Shown: piece after piece, positions 1 to 7,215 of the stretch
Layout: every line of letters starts with the position of its first letter
Numbering within the stretch: the stretch's first letter is position 1
Assembly: GCA_937124495.1 (NCBI GenBank)
Contig: CAKZKZ010000433.1
Coordinates: 1-16,912, forward strand
Direction: 5' to 3'
Source of the DNA: an uncultured Dokdonia sp.
GTDB lineage: Bacteria; Bacteroidota; Bacteroidia; Flavobacteriales; Flavobacteriaceae
Length of the DNA: 16,912 nt
The notes under the pieces: generated by a model
Databases searched by the model: none
The model's input: the letters and a program-made list of their open reading frames with translations, nothing else
What the model was told of the DNA's origin: nothing
Made by a program: the position numbers and the translations under genes

Positions 1-1005
1 CAAACAACCGGCACAGGCAGAGGACTTGCGCTTTCGAGAGAGTTGGCTACATTACATAAAGGAACAATCACTGCCCAAAATGAAGAGGCTTGGACTTCGT
101 TTACAACCATTTTACCTGTGACAGAAACCGCATTCTCAGCAAGTGAAAAAGTAACAGGTGTGGTGAATACTTCCGCTTTCGCGAAAGCGGACACAACCTC
201 TTTACAAGAGCAAATCATAGCAGAAGAACCCGATATTTTCTCAAAAGACACTCAACCTATACTCCTTATCGTAGATGACAATGCAGATTTGAGAACCTAT
301 GTGGGTTCGCTATTTGAAGACACCTATACCATCCACACTGCACAAGATGGTAGTGAAGGATTTGAAATCGCATCTTCTATAGTTCCTGATCTTATCATTA
401 CAGATCTCATGATGCCAAAAGATGATGGAATCACATTGACCAAAAATTGTAAAACTGCTGAAGCTACATCACATATTCCTATTGTAATGCTAACTGCAAA
501 AGCGGGAGATGAAAACAAACTTACAGGGTTAGAAAACGGGGCAGATGCGTACATTACAAAACCTTTTAATACCGAAATCCTTAAAACAACAGCACATAAC
601 GTATTAGAAACGCGTAAAAAACTACAAGAACGCTTTAGCCAAGAAGTGGTGCTGATTCCTAAAGACATGGCTGTAAATAGTGCCGATGAGCGTTTTCTTG
701 ATAACCTTAAAGAAATTGTAGATACACAAATCATCGAATCTGATTTTACCACAGAGTCTTTTGCAAAAGCACTTGGGATGAGTCGGATGCAATTACATAG
801 AAAATTAAAAGCACTCACGGGGCTTTCGGCCACCGAGTTTATAAGAAGTCAGCGTTTGAAACTAGCAGCACAATTGCTTAAAAAATCTGACATAAATGTA
901 TCACAAGTTGGATATGCTGTTGGGTTTAATAATCATTCTTATTTTACAAAATGCTTTAAAGAACAGTACGGAGTTTCTCCTTCTGACTACGCGAAAAAAT
1001 CATAA
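1..1005 (+). CDS. Hybrid two-component system protein (kinase-receiver-AraC), 3' part
   Basis: The reading frame is open from base 1, so the gene begins upstream of the window; the TTG at 43 lies inside the kinase domain and is not a start. The first residues contain GTGRGLALSRELATLH, the G2 box end of a HATPase_c domain. After a linker, a receiver domain follows (PILLIVDDNADLR; phospho-acceptor Asp in IITDLMMP at 403-405; conserved Lys in ITKPF). The C-terminal ~100 residues are an AraC-type double helix-turn-helix (FAKALGMSRMQLHRKLKALT, then VGFNNHSYFTKCFK). This order is typical of Bacteroidetes HTCS regulators, which sense in the periplasm and bind DNA from the same chain, often controlling glycan use. 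The sensor part is not visible and no SusC/SusD pair follows, so the target is unknown. A TCGCGA-centred palindrome encodes AFAKA in the kinase-receiver linker. Confidence 0.93.
   Translation, partial: QTTGTGRGLALSRELATLHKGTITAQNEEAWTSFTTILPVTETAFSASEKVTGVVNTSAFAKADTTSLQEQIIAEEPDIFSKDTQPILLIVDDNADLRTYVGSLFEDTYTIHTAQDGSEGFEIASSIVPDLIITDLMMPKDDGITLTKNCKTAEATSHIPIVMLTAKAGDENKLTGLENGADAYITKPFNTEILKTTAHNVLETRKKLQERFSQEVVLIPKDMAVNSADERFLDNLKEIVDTQIIESDFTTESFAKALGMSRMQLHRKLKALTGLSATEFIRSQRLKLAAQLLKKSDINVSQVGYAVGFNNHSYFTKCFKEQYGVSPSDYAKKS
173..190. repeat. TCGCGA-centred palindrome, copy 1 (18 bp)
   Basis: CCGCTTTCGCGAAAGCGG is a perfect 18-bp palindrome. It lies in frame in the linker between the kinase and receiver domains, where it encodes AFAKA. 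It shares its 14-bp core with the copies at 3637, 5103 and 16202. Confidence 0.9.
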
Positions 1006-1045
1006 ACACCCTTTTCTTATAAGGGGCTAATGCCCCATTATCACT

Positions 1046-1074
1046 AGCCTGTTACATACGTGACAGGCTTTGTT
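1046..1074 (+). terminator. Hairpin terminator after the hybrid regulator
   Basis: AGCCTGTTAC pairs with GTGACAGGCT (10 bp including one U-G pair, 4-nt loop ATAC) and is followed by TTGTT. It lies 41 nt after the stop codon. A smaller GGGGC-TAAT-GCCCC hairpin precedes it at 1023-1036. The U tract is short, so termination may be moderate. Confidence 0.6.
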
Positions 1075-1107
1075 ACATCTGTGCTAATCTTCTGCACAGT
1101 ATCAGAA

Positions 1108-1115
1108 TAGTTTTG
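1108..1115 (+). promoter_or_regulatory. Candidate Bacteroidetes -7 box for the envelope gene run
   Basis: TAGTTTTG matches the TAnnTTTG -7 consensus of Bacteroidetes sigma-A promoters and lies 34 nt before the ATG at 1150. I see no good TTG -33 element at the usual spacing, so the call rests on one box and its position after a terminator. Confidence 0.45.
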
Positions 1116-1149
1116 TCTTCAAGTTAATAGTTCACCTTTTAAAAATAGA

Positions 1150-1302
1150 ATGAATAAAAAGTCTAAACAACTTAAAGGCAAACTCCCTCCAATGCCTAGC
1201 CATGAGATTTACCTTAATGTAAATGCTCTTCAGGAAGGTGAATATGAATTGAGAATTATTGATAAAAATAAAGTCATCAAGAAAACAACTTTTAAAAAAT
1301 GA
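1150..1302 (+). CDS. Small basic protein of 50 residues, function unknown
   Basis: A 50-codon frame starts at ATG 1150 and ends at TGA 1300-1302. The product has a lysine-rich start (MNKKSKQLKGKLPPMPSHE), a middle that alternates like beta strands (IYLNVNALQEGEYELRIID) and a lysine-rich end. It has no signal peptide or membrane segment, so it is probably cytoplasmic. The stop overlaps the ATG at 1299 of the next gene as ATGA, a typical sign of translational coupling, and a -7 box lies 34 nt upstream. The pattern resembles small conserved flavobacterial proteins with a beta-strand 'EGxYxLxIxDKNKVIKK' motif, but I cannot name a family. The overlap and promoter make it more likely real than chance. 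Confidence 0.6.
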   Translation: MNKKSKQLKGKLPPMPSHEIYLNVNALQEGEYELRIIDKNKVIKKTTFKK

Positions 1303-2498
1303 TCCCTATGAAAACACGTATTCTACTATTGTTATGTATATCCCTAGTACATTTTTCTTGTAACAATGATGATGATCGTACTCAAGAAACTATTGAACCT
1401 GAGATCATACAAGGAACAGCTTCTATTGCTTCCTTTACTACAATTGCCACTATAAATCTGGAAACTGGTACTACAATTACCACACAAAACGATCAACTTA
1501 TAGCAAGCTTGACTTATGAAGATTCATTTATAGGTCTTTTTACTGATCGTTTAGTACGAAGCACAACAACCGATCTTGCTGGAGATCAGATTTGGGAAGT
1601 TTCCCCTGGTATTGAAACTGGCTTAGATCTGAATTTTAATAATTCACGATTAGTCATTCAAGGAAATATCCTATATCTAACCTTTAGAACGATAGACTCA
1701 AGTATTCCTGCTACCTTCTATACCATCATGGCAATAAATGTTGTAAACGGTGATACGATTTGGACAGAAAACCAATTAGACAATGAATTTAAACATATTG
1801 CTATTCTTAATGACAACCTGATTACCGCAGAAGGTCCTTCTAACAACACCTCTATTGTTAGTAGAAATATTTCAGATGGATCGATCTTACATACCTGGAA
1901 TTTAGGAGAACGAGTGTCTCATCTTATTACAGGAACCAATGAAGTGATTGTCATGTCATGGAGTAATGCTGTATATAGCATTCAGGAAGATTTAACCCTC
2001 AATTGGACATTTTCTACTTCTGGTGCTAATGTACAGCGAGGGACCATTGTAGGCAATCAGTTTCTTTTCCATTCAAGAGATCAAAATATCTATGCCGTCA
2101 ATTTACAAACAGGCGATCTCAACTGGTCGCAAGCATTTCCAGATCTATTTATCCAACAGTTTTTTAACAACGGTACTAATATTTGGTCGGTGACTCAAGA
2201 TTTTGACGGAAGCACATTCAACATTAATGAACTGGACGCCTCTACTGGAGCAATCGCATCTAGTTTTAATATCCCACTTCCTATAGCAGTCGATGATATA
2301 GATGAAGTCGAAGTACTTCCTTTTGACAACTATTTACTCATTCTTACAGGGCGTTCTGGAGGGAATTCAATTACAGACTTTTATAACTACAGAACACAAG
2401 AAATGATCTGGCAAAGCGAGGTTGATCTTACAAACATTTTTTCTATAAAAGCCAATATCCTTTTAGGAGATAACAGATATGCTCCTACTGCTTTTTAA
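1299..2498 (+). CDS. Surface lipoprotein with PQQ-like beta-propeller repeats
   Basis: The protein begins with a lipoprotein signal peptide (MKTRILLLLCISLVHFSC) followed by NNDDD; acidic residues just after the lipid Cys are typical of surface-exported Bacteroidetes lipoproteins. The rest holds repeats of the PQQ-like propeller type, for example AINVVNGDTIWTE, and IYAVNLQTGDLNWSQ in the middle, like the canonical YALDxxTGxxxW blade motif. No catalytic residues of PQQ dehydrogenases are visible, so a binding or scaffold role is more likely than an enzyme. Two starts are possible: ATG 1299, which overlaps the stop of the 50-residue gene, and ATG 1308, which gives the usual MKT start. The longer form is used here; 1308 is equally plausible. 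The next gene follows after 27 nt. Confidence 0.8.
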   Translation: MIPMKTRILLLLCISLVHFSCNNDDDRTQETIEPEIIQGTASIASFTTIATINLETGTTITTQNDQLIASLTYEDSFIGLFTDRLVRSTTTDLAGDQIWEVSPGIETGLDLNFNNSRLVIQGNILYLTFRTIDSSIPATFYTIMAINVVNGDTIWTENQLDNEFKHIAILNDNLITAEGPSNNTSIVSRNISDGSILHTWNLGERVSHLITGTNEVIVMSWSNAVYSIQEDLTLNWTFSTSGANVQRGTIVGNQFLFHSRDQNIYAVNLQTGDLNWSQAFPDLFIQQFFNNGTNIWSVTQDFDGSTFNINELDASTGAIASSFNIPLPIAVDDIDEVEVLPFDNYLLILTGRSGGNSITDFYNYRTQEMIWQSEVDLTNIFSIKANILLGDNRYAPTAF

Positions 2499-2525
2499 TA
2501 AACACTTTACACCATACATACGACC

Positions 2526-3569
2526 ATGAAAACAATCACTTTAATAAAACAATATCTCTTACTATTCATGTTAGGAGCATTCTTAATAGGCTGCTCTAGC
2601 GATGAAGAACCTCCTGTTGTTGCAGATGAGACACCGGAAGAAGAAGAAATGATGGATCCTGTAGACCCTGAAGACACAAGTGGTCTTGTGCTCAATTTCA
2701 CAACAGAAACAGAAGAAGATCAGATAGGTCAGTTTGCAAGTAATGCAATGGTGGAGTATAATGATAATGTATGGGTAGTGGGTGGCCACGTAGGTTTTGG
2801 TGCTCCTTATTTTACACAAACCAATCAGGTATGGAGAAGTGAAAACGGTAGAAACTGGCTTTCTGTCTCTGTAGATCAATTTCCTGCTCGCTCAGGACAC
2901 ACCCTTACTGTTATTAATGATAGAATGTACATGATAGGAGGTGTAAATTTTGACACTTCAGAACTTTTTAATGATATATGGAGCAGTACAGACGGTCTTA
3001 CCTGGACATTAGAAGAAGATGAGCCAGTATTTGGCACCATCTCAAATCACACGATAACTCTATTTAATGGGCGTTGGTATCTTGTATATGGTAGCTCAGT
3101 TTGGTCAAGTCTAAATGGCGTTGACTGGACACTAGAGACAGACACTGCCTTCGAGTCTCGCAATAATCATAAAACTGTAGTTTTTAATAATGAATTATAC
3201 GTTGTAGGAGGATTGTTAACAGACGGTAGTGCACTCAACGAGATATGGAAAAGTAGTGATGCCATACAGTGGGAGCAAGTGACACCTACAGGAGATATTT
3301 TCCAACCACGCTCAAATCACACACTAACGGTATATAACAACAAAGTATTTCTTATAGCTGGTCGTAATGGCACAACCATTTACAGAGATATTTACTACAG
3401 TGAAGACATGATAAACTGGACTTCTTATGAACTCGAAGAAGATGCAGATGGTTCTAGTGATGGTCTTTATAGTCATAACATCTTATTATATAATGACGCA
3501 ATGTGGCTTTTTGGAGGATACAATTCATCAGGAGCATCTAGTACAATACAAAGCATTAAGGAAGAATAA
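2526..3569 (+). CDS. Kelch-like beta-propeller surface lipoprotein
   Basis: The 347-residue product has a lipoprotein signal (LLLFMLGAFLIGC) followed by SSDEE and a long acidic linker to about residue 55. About five repeats follow, each with a kelch-like strand pair (SGHTLTVINDRMYMIGG; SNHTLTVYNNKVFLIAG) and a WxSxDGxxW element (IWSSTDGLTWTLE; IWKSSDAIQWEQ). Together these form a propeller covering nearly the whole mature chain, with the last blade at AMWLFGGYN. Such proteins usually bind proteins or glycans at the cell surface; no enzyme motif is visible. It sits between the PQQ-like lipoprotein and a small secreted protein, with gaps of 27 and 20 nt, and probably shares their transcript. 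Confidence 0.82.
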   Translation: MKTITLIKQYLLLFMLGAFLIGCSSDEEPPVVADETPEEEEMMDPVDPEDTSGLVLNFTTETEEDQIGQFASNAMVEYNDNVWVVGGHVGFGAPYFTQTNQVWRSENGRNWLSVSVDQFPARSGHTLTVINDRMYMIGGVNFDTSELFNDIWSSTDGLTWTLEEDEPVFGTISNHTITLFNGRWYLVYGSSVWSSLNGVDWTLETDTAFESRNNHKTVVFNNELYVVGGLLTDGSALNEIWKSSDAIQWEQVTPTGDIFQPRSNHTLTVYNNKVFLIAGRNGTTIYRDIYYSEDMINWTSYELEEDADGSSDGLYSHNILLYNDAMWLFGGYNSSGASSTIQSIKEE

Positions 3570-3589
3570 TAACGCTAAAAACTATTATA

Positions 3590-3982
3590 ATGAAAACAAA
3601 ATTTTATCTCACCACTGTACTGATTTTATGTGTATTCGCTTTCGCGAAAGCGCAAACAACCACAACAAAAGAGAAACCTACAACTAAAAACAACCTCCCG
3701 GCTGATGGAAATTTACTGGACCAACAAGCGCAAGTATTAGGCAATGTCTTTGGAGATATTGGAGGCATGAAGGAAATGCAAGGCATAGAAGGTTATATGG
3801 ATCTTCTAAAGAAAAGTGATGTAGACCCAGAACTCAAACAAAAACTGACTGAGCAATACAAAGTTATTGCCCTAAGTGATGATCCAAAAAAGAAGAAAGA
3901 AATGGAGCTTAAACTAACTAAAATGTTGCAAAAAGCATTGAAAGAAGGTCAGGAAAAAGATGCATTAAAAACAAAAGGATAA
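3590..3982 (+). CDS. Small secreted protein with Lys/Glu-rich helical tail
   Basis: The 130-residue product has a signal peptide (MKTKFYLTTVLILCVFAFAKA) with an AKA|Q signal peptidase I site. The mature part starts with a Thr/Lys-rich stretch, then a region with DIGGMKEMQGIEGYMDLLKKSD, and a strongly charged helical C-terminus rich in KKKKE and KEGQEKD. I do not recognise a family. It lies 20 nt after the kelch-like lipoprotein and 4 nt before the OmpA-family gene, so it is very likely co-transcribed and may work with that peptidoglycan-binding protein in the periplasm. The codons for the cleavage motif are formed by a TCGCGA-centred palindrome. Confidence 0.75.
   Translation: MKTKFYLTTVLILCVFAFAKAQTTTTKEKPTTKNNLPADGNLLDQQAQVLGNVFGDIGGMKEMQGIEGYMDLLKKSDVDPELKQKLTEQYKVIALSDDPKKKKEMELKLTKMLQKALKEGQEKDALKTKG
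3637..3652. repeat. TCGCGA-centred palindrome, copy 2 (16 bp)
   Basis: CGCTTTCGCGAAAGCG is a perfect 16-bp palindrome inside the signal peptide of the 130-residue protein. It is read as AFAKA and supplies the AKA part of the cleavage site. Confidence 0.9.
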
Positions 3983-3986
3983 TATT

Positions 3987-5273
3987 ATGAAAATAGCACA
4001 AATCATACTTGTTTTCTGTCTTCTTTTATGTGGTACAGGAGCAAAAGCACAGCTCTTTAAAAAATTAGGAGAAGTAGCTGAAAAAGCGGCAGAACGTACC
4101 GTAGAAAGAAGAGTAGAAAAAGAAACTTCTAAAAAAACAGATCAAGCACTTGACAGCGTTTTTTCTAAAAAGAAAAAGAAGAAGAAGAAAAAAAAGAAGC
4201 GCAAAAAGAAGAATAAGAACAAAGATAAAGATGATACCGAGAGTACTGGTGAAGGATCTACAGATCCAACATATACTGTAAAACGAAGTTCTGACTTTAC
4301 ACCTGGTAATATCACCATTTTTGAAGATCAATTTACCAAAGACAATCCAGGTGATTTTCCTGCACAATGGGATACCAACGGCAGCGGAGACATTGCTATG
4401 ATTAATGATCAAAAATGGATGCGATTAAGCGGAAAATCCAAATACATCCCGTTAACAGATGAAACACTTCCAGAAAATTACACCATAGAGTTTGATCTGT
4501 TTACAAATGGACTAGATGGTAAAACAAGTTCTGAAGCTTTTCTTACACTCCTTATTGAAGATAATAAAGGATTTACACGCTCCAAAGACTGGTGTATGGC
4601 AGAAATTTCTGTATGTCAATTTATAGGAAATCGAGGGGTCGTAGAAAAAGTAGTAAAAGGCAAACGCCAAATTCGTAATGAGATAGGAAAAGACTATAGA
4701 AAAGCGATAAAAGGAGCTTCACATATTGCAATTGCCGTAAACAAAACGCGTATGCGCGTATGGTTAAATGAAAACAAACTCGTAGATGTCCCAAGACTTG
4801 TTCCTGAAAATGCCGATGTGTTTAAACTTGCTGTGAGAGGTCTAAGAGACCCCGATGGCGTCGATGAAATTTATATTTCCAATTTTAGCATGACAAAAAC
4901 AGGCGAAGATAATCGTAGCAAATTACTCACAGAAGGACGGTTAACGACCAATAGTATTCTCTTTGAATCAGCAAGTGCAACACTTAAGGACAGCTCTTTT
5001 ACGACCATACGAGAGATCGCTAGTGTTCTAGAAGAAAACCCGAAAGTCAATATTAAAATTATAGGTCATACAGATGCCGATGGACCAGATGATAGTAATC
5101 GTACGCTTTCGCGAAAGCGTGCAGACGCCGTAAAAAAGATGATGACTTCTGCATATGGCATTGATCCTTCAAGAATTAGCACTGACGGGATGGGAGAAAG
5201 TCAACCTGTGGCTTCTAATACTACAAAAGAAGGCAAAGCCCTTAACCGTCGTGTAGAATTCATCAAACTTTAG
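3987..5273 (+). CDS. OmpA-family peptidoglycan-binding protein with poly-lysine segment
   Basis: The 428-residue product has a signal peptide ending GTGAKA|Q (about residue 21). Next come a short charged helical stretch (30-58), a run of 11 lysines at 61-71 followed by RKKKNKNKDKDD, and a region from about 100 to 300 with a LamG/jelly-roll-like look (FEDQFTKDNPGDFPAQWDTN; IEFDLFTNG; HIAIAVNKTRMRVWLNENKL). The C-terminal OmpA domain (about 318-428) contains IIGHTDADG and NRTLSRKRADAV. Asp363 and Arg378 occupy the positions that bind meso-diaminopimelate in OmpA-type domains. The protein probably anchors an outer-envelope structure to peptidoglycan. There is no beta-barrel and no lipid Cys, so it is likely periplasmic or part of a complex. 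It follows the 130-residue gene by 4 nt. Confidence 0.88.
   Translation: MKIAQIILVFCLLLCGTGAKAQLFKKLGEVAEKAAERTVERRVEKETSKKTDQALDSVFSKKKKKKKKKKKRKKKNKNKDKDDTESTGEGSTDPTYTVKRSSDFTPGNITIFEDQFTKDNPGDFPAQWDTNGSGDIAMINDQKWMRLSGKSKYIPLTDETLPENYTIEFDLFTNGLDGKTSSEAFLTLLIEDNKGFTRSKDWCMAEISVCQFIGNRGVVEKVVKGKRQIRNEIGKDYRKAIKGASHIAIAVNKTRMRVWLNENKLVDVPRLVPENADVFKLAVRGLRDPDGVDEIYISNFSMTKTGEDNRSKLLTEGRLTTNSILFESASATLKDSSFTTIREIASVLEENPKVNIKIIGHTDADGPDDSNRTLSRKRADAVKKMMTSAYGIDPSRISTDGMGESQPVASNTTKEGKALNRRVEFIKL
5103..5120. repeat. TCGCGA-centred palindrome, copy 3 (18 bp)
   Basis: ACGCTTTCGCGAAAGCGT is a perfect 18-bp palindrome in the OmpA-family gene. Here it is read in a different frame, as T-LSRKR, and coincides with the conserved LSxxRA peptidoglycan-binding motif. 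Confidence 0.9.
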
Positions 5274-5294
5274 GGCACTCAAAAAATAATAGAC

Positions 5295-6359
5295 ATGAAA
5301 ACACTTTTAAAAATCACAGGAATACTCGTCTTGTTAATCACTTTTGGATGTGGTGGCAACGACGATGACGCGACTACGCCTCCCGAAATGGAAGTAGCCT
5401 CAATAATAGGAGATTGGGAACGCACCTCAGGAGGCATTCTAGGTATTCAATGGGAATACCTCTTAATAAAATCTGACAATACCTTAAACCTATTCTCTCA
5501 AGATGACAACGGTTTTAGAGATGAAACTACAGGTAATTATACAGCAACAGATAATCAAGTAACAGTAGAAATTAGTTTTTTTGGCAGTTTATTACTCAAT
5601 TACATGATAACAGACAATACCTTAGAACTTCGAGATAGCAGTGGTAATGTGAGCACCTACAATCGTGTGACCAATGCTCCATCTAGTGATACTTGGATTC
5701 AAAAACTAACGATACTATCTCAAGGAAATGCCCCTTGGAATGAAGATGCAGATATTGCTTTTAATGGATCACATATTTTACTAGGCAATGGGTCTGAAGC
5801 AGAAAACATTGGAATCATTAATCCCGAAACGTTTATGCTAGATGGTGAAATCACCACCTCTCAAACTGCATTTGCTGTAGAGGTGGAGAAACTTGAATTA
5901 CCTGACAAATACATTTTTCAATCCAGTAATGGGTCTACTCAATTTAAAGCCTATTTCGAAGATTCAAATACAGAGGCATTCACTTCTTTGAGTCTTGGTG
6001 CTTGGATTTATGGATTAGCTTCTATTGACTCTAACCAAATATGGGCATCTAGTGGAAATGAACAATCGCTGTATTTGCTAAACTACATGAGTTCTGGCAT
6101 TGATCAAACCGTAGAACGAACCATAACATTAGACCGAACTCCTTACGGAATGGATTATCAAAATGGTTTTTTATATATCTGTTCACGGGGTAATATTTAC
6201 AAATGCGATGTCTCTTCTTCTTTTGAAGTTCTTGAAACGATAACTGTAGAAGGGTATAGAGCTTTTGGTATTGCCTTTGACGGCACAAACTTTTGGATCA
6301 ATGCATCTTCTAATAATGGTGGCCCTAACCAACTTATCAAAACCAGTTTAACACTCTAA
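5295..6359 (+). CDS. Surface lipoprotein: lipocalin-like domain plus propeller
   Basis: The 354-residue product has a lipoprotein signal (ILVLLITFGC) followed by GGNDDD, again the acidic surface-export pattern. Residues about 33-130 look like the lipocalin-like domains common in Bacteroidetes lipoproteins (SIIGDWERTSGG, then strands with DNTLNLFS, NYTATDNQVTVEI and NTLELRDSSGNVSTYNRV). The remaining ~220 residues read as beta-propeller strands (IDSNQIWASSGNEQSLYLLN; TPYGMDYQNGFLYICSRG; AFGIAFDGTNFWINASSN) similar to NHL or YVTN-type blades. No catalytic motif is visible. The gene lies 21 nt after the OmpA-family gene and 9 nt before the DUF3108-like gene, so it belongs to the same run. Confidence 0.78.
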   Translation: MKTLLKITGILVLLITFGCGGNDDDATTPPEMEVASIIGDWERTSGGILGIQWEYLLIKSDNTLNLFSQDDNGFRDETTGNYTATDNQVTVEISFFGSLLLNYMITDNTLELRDSSGNVSTYNRVTNAPSSDTWIQKLTILSQGNAPWNEDADIAFNGSHILLGNGSEAENIGIINPETFMLDGEITTSQTAFAVEVEKLELPDKYIFQSSNGSTQFKAYFEDSNTEAFTSLSLGAWIYGLASIDSNQIWASSGNEQSLYLLNYMSSGIDQTVERTITLDRTPYGMDYQNGFLYICSRGNIYKCDVSSSFEVLETITVEGYRAFGIAFDGTNFWINASSNNGGPNQLIKTSLTL

Positions 6360-6368
6360 AATAACATC

Positions 6369-7049
6369 ATGAAAGCACTCATTATCATTATCGTTTTTTT
6401 TATAACGACACCATTACTCGCACAAAGCAATTGTAGTAAATATTATGCTTCAAAACCGGGAAGAAAGTTAATTCACAAAGTGTTTGACAAAAGAGAACGT
6501 CATAGCATGACTACAGAATATAATGTAGAAAGCGCCACCTCTTCAGGAATACAAATGAATTTTAATCTTTGGGACAAACGTGGAGAACATATCACGGGAG
6601 GTAAGTTAGAATTAGGCTGCGAAAACAGAACTACATATCTAGCACCAGAATCTATCATGACTGATTTATTGAGTCAATATGAAGATATGGAATACACAGT
6701 AACCACTACAGATAGACTTGCGATTCCTAATCATTTAGAGATTGGACAAACCTTACCCGATGCAAGTGCTTCCATCAGTTTAAATGCACAGATTTTAGCC
6801 ATCAACTTTGATATTGTGTTATCTAACAGAAAAGTAATACGCAGAGAACAAGTAGAAACTCCTGCGGGCACTTTTGACTGTTATGTCATTACATACGATA
6901 ATGAGATGAGAGGAAGAGTCGCTTCAAGGCATTACCAATGTACTGATTGGATTGCCGAAGGTATAGGCATGGTCAAACAGGAAACCTATAAATCAAATGG
7001 AAGATTGATGAGCAAGTCGCTATTAAATGAAGTGACTGATTTTTTATAA
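6369..7049 (+). CDS. Secreted DUF3108-like protein (paralogue 1)
   Basis: The 226-residue product has a signal peptide ending PLLAQ|SNC and is otherwise a soluble beta-rich protein. Key segments are IGQTLPDA in the middle, TPAGTFDCYVITYDNE, and WIAEGIGMVKQETYKSNGRL near the end. The TPAGTF-C-YVI / WIAE-G-VKQE arrangement resembles DUF3108 / TapB-like secreted proteins, which are thought to form an LolA/LppX-like half-barrel; this family call is from memory and tentative. The same segments occur in the gene at 8594-9292, so the two are paralogues. It is the last gene of the tight plus-strand run, 9 nt after its neighbour. Confidence 0.75.
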   Translation: MKALIIIIVFFITTPLLAQSNCSKYYASKPGRKLIHKVFDKRERHSMTTEYNVESATSSGIQMNFNLWDKRGEHITGGKLELGCENRTTYLAPESIMTDLLSQYEDMEYTVTTTDRLAIPNHLEIGQTLPDASASISLNAQILAINFDIVLSNRKVIRREQVETPAGTFDCYVITYDNEMRGRVASRHYQCTDWIAEGIGMVKQETYKSNGRLMSKSLLNEVTDFL

Positions 7050-7065
7050 TAACCAAAAGATCCTT

Positions 7066-7147
7066 AGCCCAGCACTATAAAACTATTTAGGTTTTATTAC
7101 GATAAGACCTTCTCTCACTATCTCACTAATTATAGTGTTGGGCTTTT
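7066..7147 (+). other. Structured 79-bp element with 15-bp inverted ends
   Basis: AGCCCAGCACTATAA at 7066-7080 pairs with TTATAGTGTTGGGCT at 7130-7144 (15 bp with one G-U pair) and is followed by TTTT. Inside lies a second hairpin, AGGTTTTAT / ATAAGACCT (7089-7097 with 7102-7110, loop TACG), and a tandem TCTCACTA repeat (7113-7128). It could terminate the preceding gene run, be a small structured RNA, or be a MITE-like relic. The 49-nt separation between the arms is long for a simple terminator. Confidence 0.55.
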
Positions 7148-7155
7148 AATATATA

Positions 7156-7171
7156 CGCTATCGCGAAAGCA
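7156..7171. repeat. TCGCGA-centred palindrome, degenerate copy 4
   Basis: CGCTATCGCGAAAGCA keeps the CGCGAAAGC half and the centre but has A for T at 7160 and lacks the outer G. It lies between the structured element and the gene at 7216. Confidence 0.65.
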
Positions 7172-7215
7172 AAGTTCAGACAGTCAAATTTCAACTAATT
7201 AAACCAAAACATATC

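Noticed and set aside
324..833. Minus-strand 169-residue open frame inside the hybrid regulator gene
   Set aside because: It lies opposite well-supported receiver and AraC domains, and its translation has no recognisable domain; it is a shadow frame.
3427..3687. Plus-strand 86-residue frame across the kelch and 130-residue genes
   Set aside because: It overlaps two genes with clear signal peptides and repeats in other frames and shows no coding signature.
4065..4412. Minus-strand hydrophobic frame opposite the OmpA-family gene
   Set aside because: Its Phe/Leu-rich stretch is the complement of the lysine codons and not a real membrane protein.
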